Source of the DNA: Nilaparvata lugens
Lineage: Eukaryota > Arthropoda > Insecta > Hemiptera > Delphacidae
Length of the DNA: 64,000 nt
Reading direction: 5' to 3'
NCBI RefSeq assembly: GCF_014356525.2
Contig: NC_052516.1
Coordinates: 27,993,211 to 28,057,210, forward strand
Part shown: in pieces, positions 53,786-64,000 of the stretch
Position numbering within the stretch: position 1 is the first letter of the stretch
Layout of the letters: the number at the start of each line of letters is the position of its first letter
Notes under the pieces: model-generated
The model's database searches: none
Told to the model about the DNA's origin: nothing
What the model saw: the letters and a program-made list of their open reading frames with translations, nothing else
Translations under genes and position numbers: made by a program

Positions 53786-54174
53786 GGTGCTTCGAGAAAT
53801 TCCTTCTTTGTAAATTACTCCTACTTGGTAGAAAGAGGTGCTTCTTCAGAAACAGAATTCTGTGTGATTGAAGATATGATTGAAGATTTTTTATAATTAT
53901 GATTTATGATTGAAGATATGTTACAAATAATTTAACGATATTCCGTGGATTTTGTCAAGTCCCTTGCATATAGCTTGGAGGAGTTCTCGAAGGAAGAATG
54001 CAGTGTGATTGAAATTATTATTGACAAATTATTTTAATATCATTCTTATGAATTGGTTTATTCATATAATGATACAGAACACAATTATTATAAATTTACA
54101 GGTTTACTACGGGATTTCGTAGAGCTTGTGATTTACATGAATTGGAACAATTGAATTGCACAGCAATCAAATTC
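53786..54174. other. AT-rich spacer, no gene seen
   Basis: Two short related segments (GTGTGATTGAAGATATGATT) near 53860-53920. Nothing else recognised. Confidence 0.35.
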
Positions 54175-54370
54175 TTTATTCTTTATTGATTCATACAATA
54201 ATTACATCATCAAAATGATAGGGAGAGAAAAAAAAGGTAAACTTGTGCTATTCCTCTCCGAAATTTAGATGAGATAACACATAGTCCGAAATAGGATAAG
54301 TCTTGCAGTTGTTCACTTCACAAAATTTTCAGTTCTCAATTATTTTCAGAAAGTGGATTTCATTTAAATT
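54175..54370 (-). mobile_element. non-LTR retrotransposon 3' tail, family T1 copy c
   Basis: The plus strand reads TTCTTTATTGATTCATACAA, CTTGTGCTATTCCTCTCCGA, AATTTAGATGAGATAACACA, AGTCCGAAATAGGATAAGTC and CACAAAATTTTCAGTTCTCA, close to 9290-9480 over about 190 bases in the same orientation. Confidence 0.65.
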
Positions 54371-55024
54371 CTAATTTACCAGTGAATCCCTGGGTTTTCT
54401 ATTGAAAATGCTCTTCAATTCATCATATAATTAAAATAACTGCTCATACATCATAGAATATTAATAGCTTATCATCAGAGTTTTCTCATTTAACCATTGA
54501 TAGGGATCAATGATCATATCCATTTATTAAATTCTGGGGTATTATGTAGGAAATGGAAATTCACATATCATGGCATATCGAAGGTAATATGCGAGAGAAT
54601 ATATTATGGAGAATTGATTATTCTATGGTATTATCCAAGAAAAACATTAGCATTAAAGCATTAACATGTAACTACCCTGATAAACCAGCCTCAATTATTC
54701 AATAATTTGGTAGTTCTCATTCATTACTATCTTGTTCACACTATCAGAACCCACCTTTCTAATTCATTAGTACAGTAATTTGCTAATACAAGTACTGATG
54801 GACCCAGTAGTTTCCCAATTTATTATCAATTTGGTAATTCGAGTACTGCTTAACTACACACTAGTTTTCATATCCATTAGTAGCCAGGTAATTCTAGTAG
54901 TTGATCCACGGAGACCAGTAGTTCCAATCTATTATCCGAAGAATTTGAACAAGGATTTTCAAAAGCCGTCCTAAAAACTGGTTTGATTGGTCAGTCTCGG
55001 CTTACTGAACACTGTATAAAGAGT
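54371..55024. other. AT-rich spacer, no gene seen
   Basis: Local GGTAATTC/AGTAGTT repetition around 54770-54930; no gene. Confidence 0.35.
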
Positions 55025-55180
55025 TTATGAGTTGAGTTGAGATTCACTATAGAATTAGTTGAATGGGAAGCTGAACGGAAACTGACAGTGACGCTTACTG
55101 CACACTTTATATAGTTTTTAAGTTGAGATTCACTTTAGCATTGGTTGAATGGGAAGCAGAACGGAAACTGACTGCGAATA
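55025..55180. repeat. CTGTCAG element, tandem pair (left-half type)
   Basis: GTTGAGATTCACTATAGAAT, TAGTTGAATGGGAAGCTGAA, CGGAAACTGACAG, and again GTTGAGATTCACTTTAGCAT, TGGTTGAATGGGAAGCAGAA, CGGAAACTGACTG, about 81 bases apart. Confidence 0.7.
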
Positions 55181-55724
55181 GAAATCGAACAGGCTACAGG
55201 CAAAAAACGCCGGAATACTTTATTGGACTTGTATCGTGTGTGGGTGGACGTTTGTAATTAGTTTGGCAAAGTAACGTCTGTGTTTGCATTCTGATGTACG
55301 GGTCGACTAATTTTTATGAACACTTTTGAACCAAACTGCACGCAGTGTAATCTCACAATAATTTGTCGGCGTGAGTACCGAAGCAAGTTGAATTTAATTG
55401 AGACTTCAATTGTAATTATTGTCATGATGTTGGCTTTGAGCGAATGATGATGTTGTCTTCAAGCAAGTAAAGTGAATTGAGGATTCAATAAAAATATTCG
55501 TACACTCTTTTATCTCCTACTCTTCCAACACACCGAGGTAAGAGATTCGGGGCTCAAATAATTTATTGACATGTCTGAATTATCCCCAATTATGTTGCTA
55601 CAAGATATATTTAGATATTTTGAAGCAAGTTAATGCCTGGTGTTTCAAATTACAACGTTTTCACTGCAAGTAAAATTGAAATTCGGTGTTATCTCTATTC
55701 AAATCTTAGTCATATACAAGATTT
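55181..55724. other. spacer, no gene seen
   Basis: Nothing recognised. Confidence 0.35.
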
Positions 55725-55758
55725 ATAATAACAATAATAATAATAATAATAATAATAA

Positions 55759-55801
<43 letters not shown>
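55725..55801. repeat. (AAT)n microsatellite
   Basis: About 24 ATA/AAT units with one interruption near 55757. Confidence 0.9.
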
Positions 55802-56137
55802 GACAAGATCATAGATAGTCTCATATTAGCTTAGATTCGACTCTCCTTTTGTAAATTAACCTATGAAACCGTCACAATGATCTATGATAACGCGACTATG
55901 ATAACGTCGCTCAAAGCCTTAATAATGCGCTAAACGTATAAAAGCAGAATATAATGACTTTTATACACTTTACAGAAAACATATTATTTATTCGTTTCAT
56001 TTCTTGTTAAACAAACCTCAGAGAGTGAAAGAAGTCATTCTGTTCTCGAAGTATGATACAGTTCTACTTTAAAATCAAAAGCGAATTTGTTGATATTCTC
56101 AAATGAATTATTGAAGAGTCTAGAGATTCTTTGGGTA
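55802..56137. other. spacer, no gene seen
   Basis: Nothing recognised. Confidence 0.35.
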
Positions 56138-56260
56138 GTTAGAATAGAATAGAATAGAAACTTTTATTTGCCATAAAAAATTAAAATAAATACAAAAAAT
56201 AGTGAACAATAGATTACAAATCTCAACAAAAGAAAAGCAAAAGTAACATTGTGTTCAAAT
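56138..56260 (-). mobile_element. retroelement 3' tail with (TTCTA)n end
   Basis: On the minus strand TGGCAAATAAAAGTTTCTAT is followed by TTCTATTCTATTCTA. A transcript-like AATAAA followed by a pentanucleotide tail is typical of a LINE 3' end. Single copy. Confidence 0.45.
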
Positions 56261-57724
56261 ACAAGCAAACATAATATTATGGCAAATGTACTGGAGTTTA
56301 TGAAAGACTATTACAGGGTGACAACTAGAGTGATAAATTTCATAATACCGTGATTCATGCTTTTGGTCAACTTTCAACTATCCCAAACATAATCATCAGA
56401 ATGGACTTCAAGCTATTAAACTATGAACTTCTTATTATTGAAGTATCCCCCTGAAAACTAGTCCTTAAATCAGTAAGAACTCTAAATAAACGAGTGCTTT
56501 TTGGGAAGCAAACATAAAATTTAGGAAATAACTAGCCACACATTTTCACTAATTAATAGAATAATAATCCTCAGGCATTATCCTCATCTATTCCAAACCC
56601 TCTTATTTGGAACCTTTCCCTTAATAGACTAAATTAATAATACAAAAATGCTTAAGATCAATACTTTTTAACACTTAAAATATAATGAACTGACTAGAAA
56701 ATCATAATATTTAATGATTCAGCTACTAGAACTACTAAACTGTCAATTAATATGCAGAAAATTCGTAGATTGAACGACTTCAGAATCTTAATTTTTCCAA
56801 ACATTGATGGATCACAACTATTAGACGCAGGCAACTAATATCTGTTATTAAGTAAAGACTCTTGGACGAAGTTATGTTTATCGAATGATTAAAATTAGTT
56901 TCTAACTATTCGTGAAACTAAACAACCGCTATTAAACAAGACTATCATTTGCTAATGAAGAACATGTGGAACCGATGTGGAACTATCTGAATGATGAATT
57001 TCGGTCCATTAACTTTGCTAATGTAGTTTTATGAGGTTGTAAGTCAATTTTGGTTAAACTTTAACCTAAGAGATTATAATTATTATTGAACGAAAATCTC
57101 GATTTTATTAAATGCTGTAAATCACCCCGAAGACTTCTGCTACCTTCCTGCAAATATTGACAACAAGGTAAACAGCTAGATGGAAATTCCATCTGTAGGA
57201 GATTATACTCTAACCGTTAAAGTATCTCCTAAGTTTTTCTCGAGGAATATAAGAACATTTTCTACTTCATGTTCTGTTAGGCCAATTCATTTTGTAGTGA
57301 ATTCCTCAAACATAATTATTATTGAAGGAAGATGAATTCATGTGGATTCAGCCTTACGTCTCTTTAATACCTCTTTATTCAGTTTTGATATGCAATATTC
57401 ATTAGAATATTGAAGAAGTTCTTAATCCGAGTGGTTTCTAAAAAAAAAAAAACATCCTCATTATTATCGAGGTCTTTTTTCTTCCATCTTTTAATTTTTC
57501 TACTACAAGTTGTGTTCCATCCTCAAAGCATTCATTATTCCACATAATGCACAATTATTGCTACATACAACAAATCCGAACTACCAATGCAATAAAACCC
57601 ATTGACGATCTTCGACACAACTACTATTATTATCTACAACAAATTACCATTACATAACCGAATAGAAAACTTTATTGTTGGAAATTTATATTATTATTAT
57701 CATCACATATATTATTACTCACAA
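56261..57724. other. AT-rich intergenic DNA
   Basis: No gene or repeat partner recognised. An A11 run lies at about 57440. Confidence 0.4.
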
Positions 57725-57731
57725 CAAACGT

Positions 57732-58460
57732 GAATTATCCAGAAAATTCTACAGAAACTCGATCTTCGCAGCAATCGATATAGTGCACAAATCGATCGAG
57801 CAATTATTTAATCTCTGTTTCTATCTGTATTACTTGAATTATCCAGAAAATTCTGCAGAGACCTTCGCAGCAATTGATAGAGTGCACAAATCGATCGAGC
57901 AATTATTCAATCTCTATTTCTATCTGTATTTTTTGAATTATCCAGAAAATTCTACAGAGACCTTCGCAGCAATCGATAGAGTGCACAAATCGATCGAGCA
58001 ATTATTTAGACTCTATTCCTATCGGTATTTCTTGAACTATCCAGAAAATTCTACAGATCTTCGCAGCAATCGATAGAGTGCACAAATCGATGGAGCAATT
58101 ATTATTCAATCTCTATTTCTATCTGTATTTTTTGAATTATCCAGAAAATTTTACAGAAATTCGATCTTCGCAGCAATCTATATAGTGCACAAATCGATCG
58201 AGCAATTATTTAATCTCTATTTCTATCTGTATTTCTTGAATTATCCAAAAATTCTATAGAAATTCGATCTTCTCAGCAATCGATATAGTGCACAAATCGA
58301 TCAAGCAATTATTAAAACCCTATTTATTAAAACCCTATTTCTATCTCTATTTCTTGAATTATCCAGAAAATTCTACAAAGACCTTCGCAGCAATCGATAG
58401 AGTGCACAAATCGATCGAGCAATTATTTAATCTCTATTTCAATCAGTATTCCTATTTGGT
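57732..58460. repeat. ~100-bp minisatellite, about 7 units (99-118 bp)
   Basis: GAATTATCCAGAAAATTCTA starts at 57732, 57836, 57935, 58034, 58134, 58238 and 58356 (spacings 104, 99, 99, 100, 104, 118). Each unit contains CTTCGCAGCAATCGATAGAG, TGCACAAATCGATCGAGCAA and ATTTCTATCTGTATTT. The 99-base units keep frame (33 codons), giving a repeated NYPENSTETFAAIDRVHKS peptide, but the other unit lengths break it. Confidence 0.9.
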
Positions 58461-58529
58461 GTGGACTGGAGATTGGAATCTATTCAAATTCGCAATGTGG
58501 CAACACAGTCTAGTTGCGATTGGTCCTAA

Positions 58530-58765
58530 CCTATAGTGAGATTCACATTAAACTGTCAGCTTTCTCAGTTAGTGCTTCCCATTCTACCAATGAGCTGACC
58601 AAGCTGACAGATTCACGTGAATAACGGACTCGTGGGAATCAGGTAAACGTTCAAGGTCGTACAGTGAGATTCACAACATTCTGGCAGTGTTGAATGAATG
58701 GGGAGCAGCACTGATGTAATATGAGGAATATGCAGAGAGTTCGGAGTGAACCTGACTATAGGCTA
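58530..58765. repeat. CTGTCAG element, two copies
   Basis: First copy 58535-58625: GTGAGATTCACATTAAACTG, TCAGCTTTCTCAG, CTTCCCATTCTACCAATGAG, AAGCTGACAGATTCACG. Second 58660-58760: CAGTGAGATTCACAACATTC, TGGCAGTGTTGAATGAATGG, GGAGCAGCACTGATG, ATGAGGAATATGCAGAGAGT. Confidence 0.65.
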
Positions 58766-59489
58766 GAACACCTCAGATCTTTAATCTGTTTTCTCTTCTT
58801 CTTTCTTTTTGTATTTCTCCGTATTCGGATTTTGTGCGTCTCATAGACAGTCAACATGGTCCTTGTTAGATATTTTCTCTTTCCCCTCTACTCACTTTTT
58901 GATCATCTTTTTTCTGCTCTCATACTCATCATGTTCAACACAGCTGTTTTTGATAAAAAATTTGAATGAGAATTAATATTGTAAAAAAACAGCTGTTTTA
59001 TTTCTTTAACACAGTCTTCACGATTCTTCTTCCATTCTATCCTCCTTTTTTTCTCTGCTTTCTCATTCCTCTTACCTTAAACCCTCCTCCAACCGTCTTG
59101 TTCTCTTTCACTTACATGTTAGGTGTTTCATTCTCTCATTTGAAAACTCTTCTTACAGATTTTTCACATTTTTCCACAATCTTTTGTTTCTCTTAGTCGT
59201 ATTACTCTTATTTTACTACAGTATCTATTATTTAACAAAAATCCGGATTGAATGCTTTCATATTTAATTGCTGGTTTTACTATTTTTCCTCCTTCATGTT
59301 TTATTTTTGAATTGAGCTCCTTCCATTTACCATCATTATTACCGTAGTGACCAGTACAAAATGGATATTTAAATACGAAGTATAAAATCAATTTATCCAT
59401 TTTCCATTACTCCTCCTCATCCAATTAAACGTATTCCATGTGTCTCTTCTTATTTCTCTTATAACTCTGTTTTAACTTATTCAATTTCT
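58766..59489. other. intergenic, no gene seen
   Basis: Moderately T-rich. AACAGCTGTTTT occurs twice (58937 and 58987), a small repeat. No gene recognised. Confidence 0.35.
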
Positions 59490-60010
59490 CTTTTTGATCT
59501 CTCTCCACCTCTCCCTATTCTCTCTCCCTCCTCTTCCTTCTTCACCACCTCATACTTCTCTTACTTCTCATACTCCTACTCCTCCCCCGTTCTTCTCCTT
59601 CTCTTCCTCCTCATACTCTACCTCCTCCTCCTCCTCCTCCTCCTCCTCCTCCTCCTCTTCCTCCTCATCCTCTGCCCACTCATCCTCTACCTCCTCCTCC
59701 TCCTCCGCAACCCTTCTTCACGTCCTCTTCCTCCTTATCATCATCGCCATCATCATCATAATCATCATCTTCTCCTTCTTCTTCATCATCTTCTTCGCCT
59801 TCTTCTTTTTCTTTCTTCTTATTTTTCTTCATCTTCTTTCTCTTATTCTTCTTCTTCTTCTTCTTCTTCTTCTTCTTCTTCTTCTTCTTCTTCTTCTTCT
59901 TCTTCTTCTTCTTCTTCTTCTTCTTCTTCTTCTTCTTCTTCTTCACCTTCTCCTTCTCCTTCGTATTTCCTACTCTGTCTTCTACTCCATCCTCATCTTC
60001 TTCTTCTTCA
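59490..60010. repeat. polypyrimidine tract: (TCC)n then (TTC)n
   Basis: TCC-rich to about 59715, then ATCATC and CTTCTT units, then about 100 bases of pure TTC repeats at 59845-59945. Frames on both strands are compositional. Confidence 0.9.
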
Positions 60011-60780
60011 CACATTGATGCAACCTCCAACAGTTCACGATCAGCCGATTAGTGTCGAACCTTTTAAAGTCATTCGATCTGTTTTTGGCTGCTGATATGT
60101 AAAGACACGACTCACCTTCTATATACACAGAGCATCTATAGATATATCACATATCATCTTTCTCAACATGCACCACCATCCACCATTTTCTCACATATGC
60201 AACCGCCTCGCATACTTTGAATGCAAACGAAGATATAGTTTCAGTTTTTCTCAAGTTCCAGTAAAATCAAACTTTTCAGTATGATTTGAGTACCAAATTT
60301 GTACCAGTTATCAGGTTAAGCTTTTGATAATCTTATATCCTACTCCCACTGGCGAACAAGGGTCATCTTATGCCAGTGGTTTTTTCACTTGCCGTTTATT
60401 ATTATTACATTTTGGTTGAATTGTGTTGTCATGTTAAGTTCTGTTTGATTTATGAATATGTATTTACGAGTGTGGAATTTGAATTGAGAGGCTAAAAATT
60501 CAAACCTGGATCAACCTACAGCGATCCAGTGGAAATTACAAAAAATGCCTACTTTGAAATTCTAAAAAGATTGAATAATTTTTAATATTACTAGAATATA
60601 GCCAGTACTTGACCTCTCCTAGCCGCAACCTCGACCTGAACTTGACCTTTCCTGACCCTTCAAACCTGAAGCCTAACCCTAACCTCATTATAATCTTTCC
60701 CTAACCCTTGAACAGAGATACGGGGAGTACTAACTTCTCTTTGCATAAACTTAACCTCATCTGACTCCAACCCTCATGTA
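60011..60780. other. intergenic; AATTTGAATT-type tail at 60430-60490
   Basis: TTGATTTATGAATATGTATT then TACGAGTGTGGAATTTGAAT resembles the tail at 48060-48120. Around 60660-60720 a few CCTAACC motifs occur but do not form an array. No gene seen. Confidence 0.4.
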
Positions 60781-60939
60781 CTAATTCTGATAATGATAAT
60801 TAATTCGAATATCCAATGAAAGCTATATAAATAGAAGTGAGGATCTCTGCTACTGTAAATATTGATCAAGAATCTAAATAGCAGAAGAGAACTTGTTGAG
60901 TCATGAGTGAAACTGTCCAAGAAAAAATGATTCATAAAT

Positions 60940-61060
60940 GAATATTGCAATTTTGAGTTACATTGCTCATTGTATAATAATCTTGTATTGTTGTATTTGT
61001 GAAGGAGACACATTAGGGGTAACCTGTTGCTCCATAAATAAATAAATAAATATAAAATAT
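60940..61060 (+). mobile_element. retroelement 3' tail ending (AAAT)n
   Basis: ATTGCTCATTGTATAATAAT, GTGAAGGAGACACATTAGGG and then CTCCATAAATAAATAAATAA. Same style as 32329-32455. Confidence 0.5.
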
Positions 61061-62185
61061 TCCAATCAAATAATATGATATTCCAGCAGTTGGTCAACTG
61101 CAGTTTCTGATAAATCTTCCATCTGTAATATGAAGATTCTGGTTTGGATTTTCTGCAGGAGGGTACTATCAGCTAAATAGTTAAGTAGCCATACAAGATA
61201 CCGTACATAATAAAATTAATTGTTATTGATTATATACAGAATTAGGATGTAACAAATGTATAACGATAGTTATTATTCAATGAATGAATTACCAGTAAGT
61301 TGAAAATTGAACTGAATTGCCAAAATCACAAATACATATTTGTGACCAGAGTATACAATACAAATATACATTGATTCTAACTTAAGTATAACAAAATTTC
61401 ATCAATGTAATATTTGGCACTGCCAACATAAAATTCCTTGTGTTGGCAGTGTGTTACACTTAAAATATACAGAAACAGTTGCAGTTAAACAGTTGAACGC
61501 AGTTTAACAGTTTAGTCTCAGTTTAACTTACTTTGAAACGAATTTTGATTATGAATCAAATTTCATTTCCCTTTCATTTATAATATGGCGAATAAGTATT
61601 AACATTTAGGAAGAAGAATGAGAACAAAGAGAGCATTTATTTATTTGTGCTTACTCAGCCAGCTGTGGGTGAGCACCCAGCCAGTGCGAGGCATTGGTAG
61701 AGGGGAGAAATCATTTTCTCCTTATTCAGTTGCCAGCAAGCAGCCCTAGGTTTAACAACTACTCCACGATGTGATTATTCACTTCAAGTTTCTTTCTTTC
61801 TATTTTGTTAAGTGATTTTGAATTTTTCGACATATGAAGATATTTGTATATAAGCTATACTCAAACCCGCTATTCAAGGTAAACTATTTGTTATACTTTT
61901 TTATTATATTTAAGGTTGTTCATTCTGAGAGTTGACTAACTTCAAAAGTAATTCACTCAAGTAAAATAGAAATGTTATTATTAATTTGTTTTCATGAATA
62001 TTATGTCGTATAGTTCATTGGGAAAAGTAATTATCAATAGTTTTCTTAAACGTTATAACTGGATTATTAACTTAATATATAAGTAGAGTGTATAATTAGA
62101 CTACGTTACAATTCAAAGGGTTAAAGTCCGAATGTACTAGAGATAATCATTCACACTAATGTAATAATTGAATTGTTCCTTTTAG
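61061..62185. other. AT-rich intergenic DNA
   Basis: Two short inverted TTGGCAGTG/CACTGCCAAC motifs near 61420-61452 (CACTGCCAACATAAAATTCC, GTGTTGGCAGTG) form a small hairpin. No gene recognised. Confidence 0.35.
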
Positions 62186-62198
62186 AAAGATAAGTATT

Positions 62199-62396
62199 AT
62201 GTTTAGGATTTATAAATTATTCTTGGCTGTTTTATTTCACAGCGGTCCATGTTTGTGGCAAACTAATTTACTACTGACTATGGAAGAACGATTCTTGTTA
62301 ATGCCAAATCAATCCACAATTATGAATAGGAGACAAGGGACTCCAAGTGCATCATACAAGGAACAGGTTAAAACGGATATGGAGGATAGGAAATAA
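62199..62396 (+). CDS. hypothetical 65-residue frame with signal-peptide-like start
   Basis: Not recognised. The first 22 residues (MFRIYKLFLAVLFHSGPCLW) look like a secretory signal: a basic start, a hydrophobic LFLAVLF core, then small and polar residues. The rest is hydrophilic (MEERFLLMPNQSTIMNRRQG..). TTCCTTTTAG at 62176-62185 could be a splice acceptor just before it, and AACAG|GTTAAA near 62366 a donor, so it might be a first coding exon rather than a complete gene. All of this is inference from short motifs. Confidence 0.2.
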   Translation: MFRIYKLFLAVLFHSGPCLWQTNLLLTMEERFLLMPNQSTIMNRRQGTPSASYKEQVKTDMEDRK

Positions 62397-63070
62397 TTGT
62401 CAAGCTGTGTTTTCTTTTAAGCAATTATGGAACATCTTTACCAAATACTCTGTGACGTAACTCGGTACCGAGGTAATGTGATGATCAAGTTTTATTTTTT
62501 TCGGCATTGAGATTCATGAAAGACTTAAACAAATAAATGGGCCCATCATCAATTTAGGATAAGAGTATTGTCATGTATATGGAATTTTGTAAAGTGGTAA
62601 TCCTTTTTTTTATAATGAATTTCTAAACATTCATTGTGTTTGATTGAATTTTTCCTGAATTCATTCCATTAGATGAGAATACCGAATAATTAGTAATAGG
62701 GTTTCCTTAATACTGATTATCAATAATTTATAAATTATTTCAATATTTTTAGAAAATCGTTGTCTTAACAATTTTTTTTTTTTAATTCAAAATTTCTTTT
62801 CAAAACCCATACGACAGCGATTTCAAGTTGCAGTTAGAATATGAGCAGAAACAACGTTTATCGACTCTGGTCTAGATGATGTTATTGGGTTTCCAGAAGT
62901 ATATCTTTCCTCGAAAAATCCGGTGATTAAAATCCAATGAGTTATAACCGAAATATGCGTGAAGTCACTAGATCGAATAGTAGTTATAATACTGGTTTGG
63001 AACTCCACGAATTTACAGCCTCATAATGGGTGGAAATCTACCGGATACACGTACGTACTGCTTCCCGAAG
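62397..63070. other. AT-rich spacer, no gene seen
   Basis: A T-run lies at about 62772-62783. Nothing else recognised. Confidence 0.35.
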
Positions 63071-63072
63071 TC

Positions 63073-63566
63073 GAATCCCGTTCAAGATTTGATGCCAATA
63101 GATTTCATAAAAGTTGCCAATAGAAAGAAGTTGCCTATATATTCAATAAAAAAAGTTACATTTGAGGATAGATTCTCTAGTCTCAATTTTCTCTCTTTTT
63201 GTTCTCGTCTCAATTCTCAATCCAAAACACAGGTGCATTGTAACAGAATATCAACAAAGACTCAAAATATATATCTCAAATTTTGAGTTTTCAACGCTAC
63301 AACAGTCGTTAAAAATCTTATTTCGAGTTACTGCTACCCATCGAATCCCGTTTAAGATTTGATGCCAATACATTTAATAAAAGTAGCCAATAGATTGAAT
63401 AATAAAGTTACATTTGAGGATAGCTTCTCTAGTCTCAATTTTCTCTCTTTTAGTTCTCGTCACGATTCTCAATTCAAAACACAGGTGCTTTTCAATCAAC
63501 AAAGACTCAAAAAATATGTCTCAAATTTTGAGTTTTCAACGCTACAAAAGTCGTTAAAAATCTTAA
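63073..63566. repeat. 270-bp tandem duplication
   Basis: GAATCCCGTTCAAGATTTGA starts at 63073 and GAATCCCGTTTAAGATTTGA at 63343. Shared blocks include TGCCAATA, AGTTACATTTGAGGATAG, CTCTAGTCTCAATTTTCTCT, CAACAAAGACTCAAAA and TTTTGAGTTTTCAACGCTAC. The second unit is shorter by several small deletions. Frames differ between the copies, so coding is unlikely. Confidence 0.85.
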
Positions 63567-64000
63567 TTTCAATGCAAAAAAACGTGGTCCATACTATGAG
63601 AACCTGATATTTGATTCAGAGTTGATTTCTACCTCCATTAAAATTTAAATCTATTTTAAAATAAAGATAAATGAGACACTTTTGCTTTGGAAAATGATTC
63701 CAATTTCAGATTTCCTCCATTTACCGCAAAACTTCAAACGTGGATTTCGTCTCGAATTAAAAAACCGTGAAATACTGCAAGAGGCTTACAAAATTACTAT
63801 AGCTTATTGGTTTCTCTTTTGATAGATTCCAGTTAGTTTAAGAAGCAAATTGATAAAAAAATCGTGGAAAAAATCATTTTGCATACTAATTCTAGTACAA
63901 GAAAGCTTGGATTATTCGATTTTTTTCCCTATTGCAGAGAAACCACTTGCAACCACTTGACTAATAAGAATTTTATGTTTATATAATGCAATAATCGTCT
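63567..64000. other. AT-rich spacer to window end
   Basis: No gene or repeat recognised. Confidence 0.35.

Noticed and set aside
57675..58076. 133-codon repeat protein
   Set aside because: Only the 99-base units keep frame; neighbouring 104- and 118-base units break it, so a minisatellite explains it better.
57732..58460. CRISPR-like repeat spacing
   Set aside because: The repeats are contiguous ~100-bp units with no unique spacers, the genome is eukaryotic, and no cas genes are present.
59494..60030. 174- and 116-codon low-complexity frames
   Set aside because: They are (TCC)n/(TTC)n translation products on the two strands.
60660..60720. Telomere-like CCTAACC motifs (insect TTAGG)
   Set aside because: Only three or four degenerate units without an array; ordinary chance in C/A/T-rich DNA.

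Overview
This window is animal nuclear DNA, most likely from a sap-sucking hemipteran insect; a planthopper (delphacid) is my best guess. The guess rests on AT-rich sequence, very low gene density, dense short inverted-repeat elements, a tRNA-derived SINE in three copies, and several dispersed families that I associate from memory with planthopper genomes. I could not run a database search, so the taxonomic call is moderate only. There is no bacterial-type operon structure.

Only one convincing host gene is visible: an intact, intronless 469-codon reading frame at 1844-3253 for the beta subunit of the mitochondrial trifunctional protein (HADHB-type 3-ketoacyl-CoA thiolase). All thiolase catalytic residues are present and a polyadenylation signal lies about 40 bases past the stop. 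Two short frames (46182-46427 and 62199-62396) have protein-like composition but no recognisable family.

The rest is repeats. (1) Non-LTR retrotransposon remnants: a frameshifted reverse transcriptase at about 29945-31530 (+), the C-terminal end of another ORF2 at 52003-52351 (-), and many AATAAA-bearing 3' tails. (2) SINEs with Pol III boxes at 17508, 28256 and 42430, plus a different tRNA-like relic near 5490-5645. (3) Non-autonomous DNA elements and MITEs with terminal inverted repeats at 886, 11654, 15043, 17811, 19441, 19808, 26434, 34300, 40069, 41293, 47265 and 51079. Two of these (34300 and 51079) are the same family in opposite internal orientation, each bounded by a perfect 7-base target duplication. 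(4) A small palindromic family with a CTGTCAG...CTGACAG core, about twenty copies spread from 358 to 58760, including a four-unit tandem array at 16313-16752. (5) Minisatellites with clear periods: 33 bp (21214), 62 bp (31600), 92 bp (32598), 15/11 bp (37000), 144-169 bp (38647), 51 bp with a 154-bp higher-order unit (53085), about 100 bp (57732) and 270 bp (63073). (6) Long polypurine/polypyrimidine tracts at 10300-11060, 13560-14000, 20943-22620, 23130-23430, 27840-28250, 35645-36545 and 59490-60010. These create long spurious open frames.

No CRISPR array, rRNA, bona fide tRNA gene, LTR retrotransposon or virus-like gene was found. The most unusual items are the intronless thiolase, the abundant CTGTCAG family, a perfect 93-bp inverted repeat at 29653-29854, and the 1.27-kb element with GGGAGAGATGCCCC subterminal repeats at 11654-12920.
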